Shown here in pieces: positions 16,566-26,031 of a DNA stretch of 64,000 bases. Source of the stretch: QHXW01 sp035280425 (lineage in GTDB: Bacteria; Acidobacteriota; Terriglobia; Bryobacterales; Bryobacteraceae). The position numbers and the translations under genes were made by a program. Position 1 is the stretch's first letter, and each line of letters begins with the position of its first letter. Below the pieces are notes generated by a model, which did no database searches, was not told the origin of the DNA, and saw only the letters and a program-made list of their open reading frames with translations. Where the stretch lies: positions 124,001 through 188,000 of the forward strand of contig DATEFW010000025.1 in NCBI GenBank assembly GCA_035280425.1, in the 5' to 3' direction.

Positions 16566-18016
16566 AGGAGACGGCTGCCAACGCGCTGGATGCCGCGGTG
16601 GGCCGCGGCGCTGCGTACGCCGACGTGCGATTCATTGAAACCGAGGACCGGCAGGTATCGACGAAGAACGGCAAGATCGGTCATTTATCGAGTTCCGTTT
16701 CGCGCGGTATCGGTATCCGTGTTCTCGCGCAAGGTTCCTGGGGCTTCGCCGCGACCGACAATCTGAGCTCCGCGGGCCTTCAAGCAGCGGCCGCGCTGGC
16801 GGTCGAGATTGCGCGAGCCAGCGCGCTAGCCAAGAAGAAAGACGTAATGCTCGCGCCGGAACAGAAGTATGAAGTGCATTGGCAATCACCACTGCGAATC
16901 GACCCGTTTTCGATTTCGGTGGACCAGAATCTGGCGTTGCTGTTTTCGATCGACACGGAGCTCAGGCGCAACCCCGGAGTGACCCTGGCTGAAACATCTA
17001 TGGTGTTCACGCGCCAGCGGCAGGTTTTCATGTCATCGCTGGGCAGCGTAATTGACCAGACGCGCTGCACGACGGGCGCTGGGTTCTCGGCCTGCAGTTT
17101 CCGCGACGGTGAAATTCAGAAGCGATCTTTTCCGAACTCCTTCGGCGGCCAGTATCAATTGAAGGGATATGAGCTGGTGGATGAACTGGAGCTTTTGCAG
17201 AACGCTCCGCGTATTGCGGAGGAGGCGGTTGCGCTGCACTCGGCCGACCAGTGTCCCGAAGGTCGTTTCGATCTGATTCTGGATAGCTCGCAACTAGGGC
17301 TCCAGATTCATGAGTCGATCGGTCATCCGATTGAGCTGGATCGAGTGCTTGGCACTGAGGCCAATTACGCGGGAATGAGTTTTTTGACTCTGGACAAGCT
17401 GAATCACCTGCAGTACGGATCCGAAATGGTCAACGTGGTATGCGATGCGCGGCTGGAACATGGGCCCGGACTTGGCACGTTCGCATTCGACGACGAGGGC
17501 GTGCCTGCGCAGGGAACCGACATTATCCGCAACGGCCGCTTCGTCGGCTACATGACATCGCGAGAGACAGCCTCAGCGGTGGGCGAACCGCGGTCCAATG
17601 GGACCATGCGCGCCGACGGCTGGGCGCGAATTCCGCTGATTCGGATGACCAACGTAAGTCTCAAGCCCGGTGAGCAGTCGCTCGATGAAGTTTTTGGTGC
17701 GGATCACGCGATCTACATGGAGACCAACAAGAGCTGGTCGATCGACGATAAGCGCTACAACTTTCAGTTTGGCTGCGAAATCGGCTGGGAGATCCGCAAC
17801 GGGAAGCGCGTGCGCATGCTGAAGAACCCGAGCTATAGCGGCATCAGCACCGAATTCTGGAATTCGTGTGCCGCAATTTCAACTGCCGAGCACTGGACGC
17901 TCTGGGGAACGCCCAACTGCGGCAAGGGGCAGCCCGAGCAGGTCATGGGCACGGGACACGGCGCGAGCCCGGCGCGATTTCGAAACGTCAGAATTGGCAG
18001 CGCCTATGCCGGTTGA
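16562..18016 (+). CDS. tldD: TldD metalloprotease subunit
   Basis: Catalytic subunit of the TldD/TldE zinc protease, which trims unfolded peptides and processes ribosomally made peptides such as microcins. The 484-residue product has the TldD HExxxH motif, HESIGH, at about residues 250-255, with the nearby GTEANYAGMSFLT segment and the C-terminal GTPNCGKGQPEQVMGTGHGA. The metal-binding Cys in NCGKG is present. It starts on the ATG at 16562, overlapping thrC by four bases. It overlaps tldE by 11 bases, as is usual for this two-subunit enzyme. The substrate cannot be inferred here; no peptide precursor lies adjacent. Confidence 0.93.
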   Translation: MKETAANALDAAVGRGAAYADVRFIETEDRQVSTKNGKIGHLSSSVSRGIGIRVLAQGSWGFAATDNLSSAGLQAAAALAVEIARASALAKKKDVMLAPEQKYEVHWQSPLRIDPFSISVDQNLALLFSIDTELRRNPGVTLAETSMVFTRQRQVFMSSLGSVIDQTRCTTGAGFSACSFRDGEIQKRSFPNSFGGQYQLKGYELVDELELLQNAPRIAEEAVALHSADQCPEGRFDLILDSSQLGLQIHESIGHPIELDRVLGTEANYAGMSFLTLDKLNHLQYGSEMVNVVCDARLEHGPGLGTFAFDDEGVPAQGTDIIRNGRFVGYMTSRETASAVGEPRSNGTMRADGWARIPLIRMTNVSLKPGEQSLDEVFGADHAIYMETNKSWSIDDKRYNFQFGCEIGWEIRNGKRVRMLKNPSYSGISTEFWNSCAAISTAEHWTLWGTPNCGKGQPEQVMGTGHGASPARFRNVRIGSAYAG

Positions 18017-19379
18017 GCGCATCCAGCCATCTCTATTGATCACCCGGAAGCAGGCTGAGGAAATTTTCGGCAAGGCGGCCAAGATTGCGCGATCCCTGGG
18101 TGTTAGCGAGCTGGAAGCGATGGTTGGAGCGGGGGCGCATTCGCTCACGCGGTTCGCTAACAACACGATTCATCAGAATGTCGCGGAGCGTAGCGGCTAT
18201 CTTTCCCTGCGTGCGGTCATCGATGGCCGCACGGCGCGGGCGACCACCAACCGGTTGGATGATGAGGGCATCCGGCGTGTTGCAGAGCAAGCCATTGCCA
18301 TAACGCGCCTGCAAGCGGCTGATCCCGAGTTGTTGCCGCTGGCTGAGCCGGCGGACTACGCTTCCCTGCCCCGCTACTTTGCGGAGACGGTTCAGATGAC
18401 GCCTGCAGATCGCGCTCAAGCCGTCCGTGAGGCCATCCGAGCGGTCGAATCCGTTTCTCAAACTGCGGCGGGAATATACTCGACCGGGGAATCGTCGCTC
18501 ACGCTGCTGAACACCCACGGTGTCTGCGCCCATTACGCAGAAACCATGGCGCAATTTTCCATCACGGCTCTGGGCGAGGACAGTTCCGGCTGGGCGAAAC
18601 AATCGGCCTGTTCAGCGGCCCAACTAAACCCGCTCGAACTGGCTCGTTCTGCGGCCGGAAAGGCTGCAGCTTCGCGGGCGCCGGCCGAAATTCCGCCGGG
18701 CCGCTACATCGTGATTCTCGAGCCCTCCGCAGTGCTCGATTTGCTCGGAGGAATGTTTGCCGATTTTAGCGCCACCGCTCTGCGAGATGAGCGGAGTTTT
18801 CTAACGGGCCGGATCGGCGAAAAGATTTTCGGCGAAAACATCAACGTTTACGATGATGCCGCGCATCCCTTACAATCTGGCGCGCCCTTCGATGGAGAGG
18901 GCGTACCGCGAAAAACCGTGACACTGGTGGAGAAAGGCATAGTGCGCGGTGTAGTGTACAGCCGCCAGGCTGCGGCACGGTCGGGCCTCGAGCCGACCGG
19001 CCATGGGTATCCACTACCCAATGAATTCGGCGAGGCGCCCACGAATTTAGTGATCGGGGGCGGCAAGACTTCAGTTGAGCAGATGATCGCGTCTACTGAA
19101 CGGGGGATTCTGGTCACGCGGCTCTGGTACATCCGGGAGGTTGATCCTTACCAGAAAATCATGACCGGCATGACCAGAGACGGGACGTTCCTGATCGAGG
19201 GCGGGAAAGTAACGCGAGGCCTAAAAAACTTCCGTTTTAATCAGAATTTGATAGAGCTGCTTTCCGAGGTGGAGGCGCTCTCACCTGTCGTTCGCGCTTC
19301 CGGCGAGGAATCGTTCGATATGGTGGTACCGGCCATGAAAGTCCGGGGCTTTAATTTTACAGAGGTGACCCGGTTCTAG
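18006..19379 (+). CDS. tldE: TldE (PmbA) protease subunit
   Basis: Non-catalytic partner of TldD, 457 residues from the ATG at 18006, inside the 3' end of tldD. It has the family fold: an N-terminal ASLGVSELEAM-type helix, NTIHQNVAERSGYLSLRAV, and the C-terminal RSGLEPTGHGYPLP and GGGKTSVEQMIASTERGILVT. There is no HExxxH motif, as expected for TldE. An upstream frame reaching back to 17868 reads through tldD and is not used. The thrC-tldD-tldE order suggests one transcript. It is followed after 47 bases by the CDF exporter gene. Confidence 0.93.
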   Translation: MPVERIQPSLLITRKQAEEIFGKAAKIARSLGVSELEAMVGAGAHSLTRFANNTIHQNVAERSGYLSLRAVIDGRTARATTNRLDDEGIRRVAEQAIAITRLQAADPELLPLAEPADYASLPRYFAETVQMTPADRAQAVREAIRAVESVSQTAAGIYSTGESSLTLLNTHGVCAHYAETMAQFSITALGEDSSGWAKQSACSAAQLNPLELARSAAGKAAASRAPAEIPPGRYIVILEPSAVLDLLGGMFADFSATALRDERSFLTGRIGEKIFGENINVYDDAAHPLQSGAPFDGEGVPRKTVTLVEKGIVRGVVYSRQAAARSGLEPTGHGYPLPNEFGEAPTNLVIGGGKTSVEQMIASTERGILVTRLWYIREVDPYQKIMTGMTRDGTFLIEGGKVTRGLKNFRFNQNLIELLSEVEALSPVVRASGEESFDMVVPAMKVRGFNFTEVTRF

Positions 19380-19426
19380 AGACCGGCAGGGCGCAGGCAG
19401 TAAACTAGATAGAGGGACTAGGTTCC

Positions 19427-20362
19427 GTGCATTCCCATTCCCAAGCCGGAGGCGCCGGGCAAGTGCTGCGTTGGTCGCTTGTGGCCACGACAGGCTTTGC
19501 GATCCTCGAGCTGATAGCCGGAATTCAAGCGCACAGCCTAGCCCTGATCTCCGATGCCGGCCACAATTTTACCGATGCGCTGGCACTGTTGCTGGCATGG
19601 TTTGGTTTTTATTTGCAAGGCAAACCGGCCAATGAGACCAAGACTTTCGGCTATCACCGCGCGGGCGTGCTGACGGCGTTTGTCAACGCTGTGACGCTCG
19701 TTGTCCTTGCAGCATGGATCTTCTATGAAAGCTACCAGCGTCTGATGAATCCGCTGGCAGTGCACGAAAGAATAATGATGGTGGTTGCCGGACTCGGCCT
19801 GGTCCTTAACGGCGGAATCATGTGGGGGCTCCGCATCGCCCGCCAGCATGACATCAACATTCGCGGCGCGTTTATCCACATGCTGGGCGACCTATTGGGA
19901 TCGGCCGGTATTGTGGCCGGCGCGTTGATCATTCGTTATAGCGGATGGCTGGAAATCGATCCGATTCTTTCCATTCTCATCGGTGTTCTCATCATTTGGA
20001 CCGCCTGGGACATTATTCGGGAGTCATTAAATATTCTGCTGGAGGGCCTTCCGCGAGGGCTGGAGCTGCAATCCGTAATCACCGCAATGCGCGGGGTCGA
20101 AGGCGTCCTGGACGTGCACGATCTGCACATCTGGAGCCTGGGTTCCAGCACACGCGCGCTAAGTTGCCACGTCCTGATCGAAGATCTGCCTCCATCCACA
20201 AGCGACCGCACCCTACGCCGTCTGAACGATCTGCTCAGCGAGCGCTTTCACATTCGGCACACGACCGTACAATTTGAACATGTGAATTGCGCCATGTCCG
20301 AAAATGGATGTGTGATTCCAGTCGATGTGGAAGAAAGCCATGGGCACTCCCATGATCACTGA
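19427..20362 (+). CDS. Cation diffusion facilitator (CDF) metal exporter
   Basis: Zn/Co/Cd-type proton antiporter of the inner membrane with 311 residues and six predicted TM helices. It starts with GTG at 19427. The CDF metal site is visible as HxxxD in DAGHNFTDAL (TM2) and HMLGDLLG (TM5). The cytosolic C-terminal domain reads LDVHDLHIWSLGS, which matches CzcD/ZitB proteins, and the tail is His-rich (HGHSHDH). It is near but not part of the cus operon; the metal is probably zinc or cobalt. It converges with ligD with only three bases between stop codons. No metalloregulator gene adjoins it. Confidence 0.9.
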   Translation: MHSHSQAGGAGQVLRWSLVATTGFAILELIAGIQAHSLALISDAGHNFTDALALLLAWFGFYLQGKPANETKTFGYHRAGVLTAFVNAVTLVVLAAWIFYESYQRLMNPLAVHERIMMVVAGLGLVLNGGIMWGLRIARQHDINIRGAFIHMLGDLLGSAGIVAGALIIRYSGWLEIDPILSILIGVLIIWTAWDIIRESLNILLEGLPRGLELQSVITAMRGVEGVLDVHDLHIWSLGSSTRALSCHVLIEDLPPSTSDRTLRRLNDLLSERFHIRHTTVQFEHVNCAMSENGCVIPVDVEESHGHSHDH

Positions 20363-20365
20363 GCG

Positions 20366-22963
20366 TTAGCGCAAGTTCGATTGAACGATTTTCTCCAGCT
20401 TCGCCATCGCGGGTTCCAAACGTTGAGGTTTGCTCAACACGCCGTCGAACAGATCGCCCGTGCGGGCAAAGCGGTCTGGCGCATTGCGGAGATTAAATTG
20501 TGAGGGAAGAAGGCCTGGAGTCACTTCTCCCCAAGCCAAGGGCGTGGCTACCGGGGCGCCGGGATATGCGCGCACGACGTAAGGCGCGGCGATAGTCTTC
20601 GATTCCCCGATCTGCAAGTAATCAAAATAGACTTTCCCCTGTTCGCGGCGAGCGACCGGACGCGGCGTGGTGAATAAATCGGGGCGCTCGGTCGCCACCA
20701 CTCTGGCGATAATCTCGGCGAAGGAACGAACCTGGGTGTAGGTATATACAGGCTCCAGCGGAACATAGATGTGCATGCCATCGCCGCCGGTGGTCTTGGG
20801 ATAACCTTCCAACCCGACCAGGTCCAACTTTCGCCGCACCAGTTGCGCCGCCTCAATGATGCGCTCGAATTCACAACCCTGCGGGTCGAGGTCAATCAGC
20901 ATGAAGTCCGGATTTTCCAGCGAACCGACACGGCTCATCCAGGGGTTGTGATCAATACAACCCAGATTGACGAGATAGAGCAGGCTGGCTCGATCTTCAG
21001 CTAAAACCCAACGCGTCGGTGCTTTCTTGTGTTCGGAGAAAATCGGCTCGACACGAATCCATGGAGCGACCCGATCATGCGTATCTTTCTGGAAAAAATA
21101 TTCGCCCGCAATGCCATCCGGATAACGTTTGAGCGAGAGGGGTCTATCTTTGAGATATGGAAGCAATAAGTCGGCCACGTCATTATAAAAATTGAGCAGG
21201 TCGCGCTTGGTATAACCTTCTGCCGGAAAAAACACCTTATTCAGGTGAGTAAAAGTCAACCGATGGCCGTCGATACTGGAAATGCCTTCTTCCGCTTTAC
21301 CCTCTAGTAATGCTCGTTTGATATTTTCATTAGCTGTCTCTTTCGTCGTCTCGGCCGTTTCGCGTATGCACTGTTTTGGATCGGCATCCGGCCGGAGCCC
21401 GATGAACACTGGCGCACGGAGGCGCCGATCCTCGGTCCAGTTTGAAAACTTCACCTGGCAGACTATTTCCGGACGGACCCAAATTACTGTTCGGGCGATC
21501 TGCGGCGGAACCTCGAACGGCGCCTCCGCCGTAGTAAGTGGTTCAATCCTCTTGTAAATCAATTCGAGCAGCTTATTATCGAATCCTGTGCCCACATTCC
21601 CGACATAAATCAACTTACCTTTTTCATACAACCCGAGGACCAGCGAACTGAAATAATCCCGCTCGCCGGTTGTATAGCCGCAAATGACGAATTCCTGTTC
21701 GGTAACGATTTTGATTTTCAGCCAGTCCCGGCTTCGCTTAGGCTGGTAGGTGCTCGATAACTTCTTCGCCATGATGCCTTCAAGGCCGGTGGCGCGTGCG
21801 GCCTCGAGCATCTCCGCACCATTGTTCACAAAGTGCTCCGAGTAACGGATGACGGGTGAAGAGGTAAGAATTGACGCCAGCACGCGCCTTCGCTCGATCA
21901 GGGGCACGTTCCGCAAATCATAACCGTCGAGATACAGTAAGTCGAAGACGAACAGCGTGACCGGCGTGCGGCGGGCAAGATGCGCCACGGCATTGGGATC
22001 AGCGACAGCGATCCTTGGCTGAATTAAGGCGAACCTGGAAACCCCGCTCTTATCCAGCACAGCAATCTCGCCATCTAGGATTACTTGCTTGGCGGCGATT
22101 TGATGGCCAATTACACTTAATTCCGGGTATTGACGCTCACAGGAGTTGCCGTTGCGCGATGTAATCCGGACTTTGTTGTCTTCGATAAAGCAGATCGCGC
22201 GGACCCCATCCCATTTCACTTCAAACAACCAGTCATCGCCCTTTGGCGGGGCATCAACCAACTGCGCGGACATTGGTACGATCGCGCCAGGCATCGGCGC
22301 GCGCACAACTCCCGGCAACGACTCTATTCTGGTCTTAGCTCCGGGTTCTGACCCTTTTATTTCGGGAGCGGACTTTTTTTTTCCGGCGCCGTTCCGCGCG
22401 GGCATGTCTTTGGCGATTTCTTCCTGCGTGCGCCCGGTCAGAACACTAAAGCTGTAGCTTTCCACATCCCAGCCTGGCCTTGCTTCGCCGTCTCTTTTCT
22501 TGAGTAACAACCATTCGTTTCCTTTACCACGCCCTTTCATGTGCACGATGGCGAACTCGCCTTTTAGTTTTTCCCCGTGGAGGCGGAATTTGAGATCGCC
22601 GCGCGCAAGTTGATCGCGGGCGGGTTTATCTCCCAGCAGTTCGTACGTCCCGCGGTCCCAGAGCATTACACTTCCGGCTCCATAATTGCCCTTCGGTATG
22701 TTGCCCTCGAAGCTCCCGTATTCGAGCGGGTGATCCTCGACCATGGCCGCCAGATGTTTCGCTGACGGGTCGAGCGTCGGCCCTTTGGGAACCGCCCAGG
22801 ATTTCAGAGTTCCCTCGATCTCCAGTCGAAAATCGTAGTGTAGACGCGTGGCATCGTGCCGCTGCACACAGAACCCGTTGCCGGCGCCCCTTTCGGCAGC
22901 GGCACTCTTGGGTTCCGGCGTCTTTTCGAACGATCGTTTACGAACGTATTCGTTCAATGACAT
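20366..22963 (-). CDS. ligD: DNA ligase D, non-homologous end joining
   Basis: A multifunctional end-joining enzyme of 865 residues. Domains run PE (3'-phosphoesterase, about 20-170, with QRHDATRLHYDFRLE), ATP-dependent ligase (about 215-520, adenylation Lys250 in LFEVKWDGVRA) and polymerase/primase (about 570-860, with the FMLIDLDPQ metal site and FTHLNKVFFPAEGY). This PE-Lig-Pol order is that of Pseudomonas LigD; mycobacterial LigD runs Pol-PE-Lig. The start is the ATG at 22963. The ku gene is divergent, 88 bases away, so the two share a control region. Together they form a complete two-component NHEJ system that repairs double-strand breaks in stationary cells and spores. Confidence 0.95.
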   Translation of the reverse strand: MSLNEYVRKRSFEKTPEPKSAAAERGAGNGFCVQRHDATRLHYDFRLEIEGTLKSWAVPKGPTLDPSAKHLAAMVEDHPLEYGSFEGNIPKGNYGAGSVMLWDRGTYELLGDKPARDQLARGDLKFRLHGEKLKGEFAIVHMKGRGKGNEWLLLKKRDGEARPGWDVESYSFSVLTGRTQEEIAKDMPARNGAGKKKSAPEIKGSEPGAKTRIESLPGVVRAPMPGAIVPMSAQLVDAPPKGDDWLFEVKWDGVRAICFIEDNKVRITSRNGNSCERQYPELSVIGHQIAAKQVILDGEIAVLDKSGVSRFALIQPRIAVADPNAVAHLARRTPVTLFVFDLLYLDGYDLRNVPLIERRRVLASILTSSPVIRYSEHFVNNGAEMLEAARATGLEGIMAKKLSSTYQPKRSRDWLKIKIVTEQEFVICGYTTGERDYFSSLVLGLYEKGKLIYVGNVGTGFDNKLLELIYKRIEPLTTAEAPFEVPPQIARTVIWVRPEIVCQVKFSNWTEDRRLRAPVFIGLRPDADPKQCIRETAETTKETANENIKRALLEGKAEEGISSIDGHRLTFTHLNKVFFPAEGYTKRDLLNFYNDVADLLLPYLKDRPLSLKRYPDGIAGEYFFQKDTHDRVAPWIRVEPIFSEHKKAPTRWVLAEDRASLLYLVNLGCIDHNPWMSRVGSLENPDFMLIDLDPQGCEFERIIEAAQLVRRKLDLVGLEGYPKTTGGDGMHIYVPLEPVYTYTQVRSFAEIIARVVATERPDLFTTPRPVARREQGKVYFDYLQIGESKTIAAPYVVRAYPGAPVATPLAWGEVTPGLLPSQFNLRNAPDRFARTGDLFDGVLSKPQRLEPAMAKLEKIVQSNLR

Positions 22964-23051
22964 GCAAAGATGTTGAAAACCTCTCCAGTCTCATGATATC
23001 GGTGTTAGAGGGCTGATTAGATAATTGTAGCTGCGGAAATGAGGTTGCATA

Positions 23052-23912
23052 ATGGCAAGCAGCGTTTGGAAAGGACATCTTACGTTCGGACTCGTTTCTT
23101 TTCCTGTGCGTTTGTTCAGCGCCGCACGGGGCGAGACCGTAAGTTTTAATCTTCTTCACAAAGCGGATCACTCCAGAATCAAGCAGGTGATCTATTGTCA
23201 GGCCGAAGACAAACCCGTTCCCCGCAGCGAACTCGTCAAGGGCTACGAGTACGAAAAAGACCGTTACGTCGAGGTTGAGGATGAGGAGATCAAAAAAGTC
23301 GCCCCCAAAACTGCCAAGGTCATGGAGATCCTCGAATTCGTAAAGGCCGATCAAGTTGACCCAATATACCTCGAGAGCTCTTACTACATGGCTCCCGACG
23401 AGGGTGGCGAGAAGCCATATGCTCTCCTGTTCGAAGCCTTGCGCGAAACCAAGTATTACGGCGTCGCCAAAATCGCCATGCACAATCGCGAGCATATTGT
23501 GATCCTCCGTCCGGGGAACAAGGGCGTTCTACTTCATACCATGTTCTACGCCGACGAACTCCGGCAAGTGGAGGAGTTCCGCACCGATACCAGCCAGGTA
23601 AAAGAGAAAGAACTCAATCTCGCGAAAATGCTCATCGAATCATTGATGGCGGACTTCGAGCCTGAAAAATACTCCGATACCTATCGCACGAATTTGCAAA
23701 ACTTGATTCAGGCCAAATTAGAGGGCCAGCACGTTGTGGAGACACCGACACCCCACATTGCGCCCGTCATCGATATCATGGAAGCTCTGAAGAAGAGTCT
23801 CGCCGAGCAGAAAAAACCGGTACGGCAGGCGACCGCCGCCGTGGCTGAGCAGGAAGAGACGCCCGCCGAGCCGGTGGCGAAAAAGAAACGCCGTTCAAAC
23901 GCAAGCCGCTAG
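23052..23912 (+). CDS. ku: Ku DNA end-binding protein
   Basis: Ku homodimer subunit that rings broken DNA ends and recruits LigD. The 286-residue protein opens with SSVWKGHLTFGLVSFPVRLF, the signature Ku N-terminus, and contains SELVKGYEYEKDRYV. After the core (about 1-255) the C-terminus is Lys-rich (KKKRRSNASR), as in many bacterial Ku proteins where this tail binds DNA. The start ATG at 23052 is divergent from ligD. The last 18 bases overlap the 3' end of the DUF72 gene on the minus strand, an 18-base tail-to-tail overlap. Confidence 0.95.
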   Translation: MASSVWKGHLTFGLVSFPVRLFSAARGETVSFNLLHKADHSRIKQVIYCQAEDKPVPRSELVKGYEYEKDRYVEVEDEEIKKVAPKTAKVMEILEFVKADQVDPIYLESSYYMAPDEGGEKPYALLFEALRETKYYGVAKIAMHNREHIVILRPGNKGVLLHTMFYADELRQVEEFRTDTSQVKEKELNLAKMLIESLMADFEPEKYSDTYRTNLQNLIQAKLEGQHVVETPTPHIAPVIDIMEALKKSLAEQKKPVRQATAAVAEQEETPAEPVAKKKRRSNASR

Positions 23913-24602
23913 CTCCTCAGCGTAAAGCGCGCCCTCCGGAGTCTCCTCGTGCTTGAAAAACAGATATAGATCCTTGCCTTGCCGCAATAGCTCCCGGGCC
24001 CGCTCGGCAATGGATTTACGTTCTTCTTCGGAATATTCCGGTTTCCGGAGCCTGTAATAGACAAAATCCGCGGTAATTACTTCAGGAATTTCCAGCTTTT
24101 CGGATTCGGCAAGGCATAGTGAAACATTGTGCTGTTTAAGCACCTGGTAAGTGGGATCTGTAAGCCATGAGGTGTGACGGAATTCAATGGTAAATCGCAG
24201 ATCGTTCGGTAACAGTTTAAGGAAATCCGTAATTAATACTAAGTCAATCTTCAAGTTCGGCGGAAGCTGAAATAAGATGGGCCCCAACCGCCGCGCCGAA
24301 CGTAGCGGATCGATGGAACGCAGGAATAAGTCCAACGCGCCCGAGACATCCTTTAAGCGCAAAATATGTGTGATCCGCATATTCGCCTTGCACGCAAACC
24401 GGAATCCTGGAGGCGTGGCCGTTACCCAGTTTTCGAGTGTGGATGCCGCGGGTAACCGCCGGAATGTATAATTAATTTCAACGCAGTTGAGCCGGCTGGC
24501 GTAATGTTCCAAGAATTTTTTGTCCGGCATGCCGGCCGGATAAAACCGCGGTTTCCAGCTCGGGTACGCGAATCCGGACGTGCCCGTGTACAGTTGCGCC
24601 AT
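23895..24602 (-). CDS. DUF72 (YecE-like) protein
   Basis: A 235-residue DUF72 protein with a TIM-barrel fold. Landmarks are GTSGFAYPSWKPRFYP at the N-terminus, FLEHYASRLNCVEINYTF, LGPILFQLPPNLK, and FTIEFRHTSWL in the second half. The biochemical role of the family is not known; it is widespread and often sits beside DNA repair genes, as here beside ku. The start is the ATG at 24602. It overlaps ku by 18 bases at the stop end. I infer nothing beyond the family and its neighbourhood. Confidence 0.85.
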   Translation of the reverse strand: MAQLYTGTSGFAYPSWKPRFYPAGMPDKKFLEHYASRLNCVEINYTFRRLPAASTLENWVTATPPGFRFACKANMRITHILRLKDVSGALDLFLRSIDPLRSARRLGPILFQLPPNLKIDLVLITDFLKLLPNDLRFTIEFRHTSWLTDPTYQVLKQHNVSLCLAESEKLEIPEVITADFVYYRLRKPEYSEEERKSIAERARELLRQGKDLYLFFKHEETPEGALYAEELAACV

Positions 24603-24642
24603 AGGCTTTCCATTATGTAGCCTGCTACAATCGGAAGCCAGC

Positions 24643-24987
24643 GTGCTTCACTTACTAATCAACTGGCTGTTAAGCGGACTCAGCCTGCTGATTGTGGCAG
24701 CGATCGTCCCCGGAATCGAGATCGCCGGCTTCGGCACATCCCTCATCGCGGCCATTATTATCGGCCTGGTAAATGCCACTCTCGGTTTCATTCTAAGAAT
24801 CGTGGCGTTTCCGCTGACTTTTGTAACGTTCGGCGCTTTCCTGATCGTAATCAACGCGCTGATGCTCAAAGTAGCAGCGGCGCTCATGCCGGGTTTCCGC
24901 GTGCGAGGATGTCTGCCGGCCATAATCGCTGCGATCCTGCTGGGTCTGATCAATACGATCCTGCGCTGGGCGGTGTTTCCACTTTAA
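24643..24987 (+). CDS. Phage-holin-4-like small membrane protein
   Basis: A 114-residue protein with four predicted TM helices. It opens with LHLLINWLLSGLSLLIVAAIVPGI and repeats a hydrophobic pattern (IIIGLVNATLGFILRIV and ILLGLINTILRW), the pattern of the four-TM phage holin superfamily IV domain (YvlD type). The GTG at 24643 was chosen because the protein then starts on the first TM helix; an upstream ATG at 24580 would overlap the DUF72 gene and add a poorly fitting N-terminus. In spite of the name, such proteins are ordinary chromosomal genes. No lysis genes lie nearby. Confidence 0.75.
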   Translation: MLHLLINWLLSGLSLLIVAAIVPGIEIAGFGTSLIAAIIIGLVNATLGFILRIVAFPLTFVTFGAFLIVINALMLKVAAALMPGFRVRGCLPAIIAAILLGLINTILRWAVFPL

Positions 24988-25020
24988 CCCGCGAATTACG
25001 CCAAGTTCGAGGCTGTGAAT

Positions 25021-26031
25021 TTACGCCACCACGGGTGCGTCCACCTTGGCAAACCAGGGCTTGGCCACTTTGATCGCATCGTTGACGGCGTTAATATTTC
25101 GGACGCCGTCTTTGGCAAGCCATTCTTCCAGCGCCTTCGCGCCCTGCTTAGCATAAACGGGAATTCCTTCTTTCCATGTCGCGCGCCCGCAAAGCACGCC
25201 CGAAAAATCCACCTTTGCCTCGCCCGCCATGTGCAGCGATTCCGTGAATTGCGCGTTGCTGACACCTGCGCTCAGATAAATAAACGGCCTGGTTGCTACT
25301 GCAGCGGCCCTTCGAAAATGGTCCAAAGCTTCGCCACGCGTGTACGCCTTCTGTCCCTTAAATACACTCGATCCCTCGACGAATTCGGCGTTCACAGGAA
25401 CCTCCACCTTCAGCACGTCGACATAGTACTGCGGCTTAGAAAATTCCTGCATGCTGCGCGTGACGACCTCCGGCTTCCGTTTGGCAAATTCCAAGCCCTT
25501 CTCGTCACCGCCTTGCGGGTCGTAACCGACAAACTCCAGAAAAAACGGAATATCATGGGCCTGGCATTCCGCCCCTATACGCTCGATGAATGCATGCTTG
25601 ATGTCATTAATCTTCGCGTCTTCGAACGGCGTGTAATAGATCAGAATCTTGACTGCATCCGCTCCCCAGTCGACGATGCGCTTCACGGAAACGTGGGGCA
25701 AGAGATCCGGCAGCCGTCCAGGCTGCGTATTGTCATAGCCGCTGGCTTCATAAGCGAGCAACAGGCCTGCGTTCTTGCTTCGCGCTTTGGCCGCCGGCAG
25801 ACCCCATTCGGGATCGAGCAGGATAGCGCTTGCGTGCGGAGTCAGAATCCGCGCAACGGCGGTTTTGAACTCCGTCATCATCTCGTCGGTGACTTGTTTT
25901 TTATCGACCCCCTTGGCGGCGGCGAGAGATTTTTGCAGGCTCCCGCGCTGATCCATTGCAGCCGCGGCGATCACGCCGGCCTGGTTCGCAAGCGCCTTCA
26001 TGCGCCGCATCTTACCTTCTGACAGTCTCAT
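25021..26031 (-). CDS. Class I aldolase, LacD-like (tagatose 1,6-bisphosphate type)
   Basis: A 336-residue class I aldolase of the LacD/DeoC-like group, which cleaves a ketose bisphosphate to two triose phosphates. The Schiff-base lysine is in YYVDVLKVEVPV. Other landmarks are AAAMDQRGSLQ, LLDPEWGLP and RPFIYLSAGVS. The start ATG at 26031 has AGGAGA upstream, so the longer frame from 26055 is not used. The gene start overlaps the ribF end by 20 bases, so it is co-expressed with RibF. Whether the substrate is tagatose- or fructose-bisphosphate cannot be read from the sequence, and no tagatose kinase lies nearby. Confidence 0.85.
   Translation of the reverse strand: MRLSEGKMRRMKALANQAGVIAAAAMDQRGSLQKSLAAAKGVDKKQVTDEMMTEFKTAVARILTPHASAILLDPEWGLPAAKARSKNAGLLLAYEASGYDNTQPGRLPDLLPHVSVKRIVDWGADAVKILIYYTPFEDAKINDIKHAFIERIGAECQAHDIPFFLEFVGYDPQGGDEKGLEFAKRKPEVVTRSMQEFSKPQYYVDVLKVEVPVNAEFVEGSSVFKGQKAYTRGEALDHFRRAAAVATRPFIYLSAGVSNAQFTESLHMAGEAKVDFSGVLCGRATWKEGIPVYAKQGAKALEEWLAKDGVRNINAVNDAIKVAKPWFAKVDAPVVA

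Noticed and set aside
24643..24987. Prophage holin
   Set aside because: The four-TM holin-4 family is common in chromosomes, and no lysin, portal or other phage genes lie nearby.
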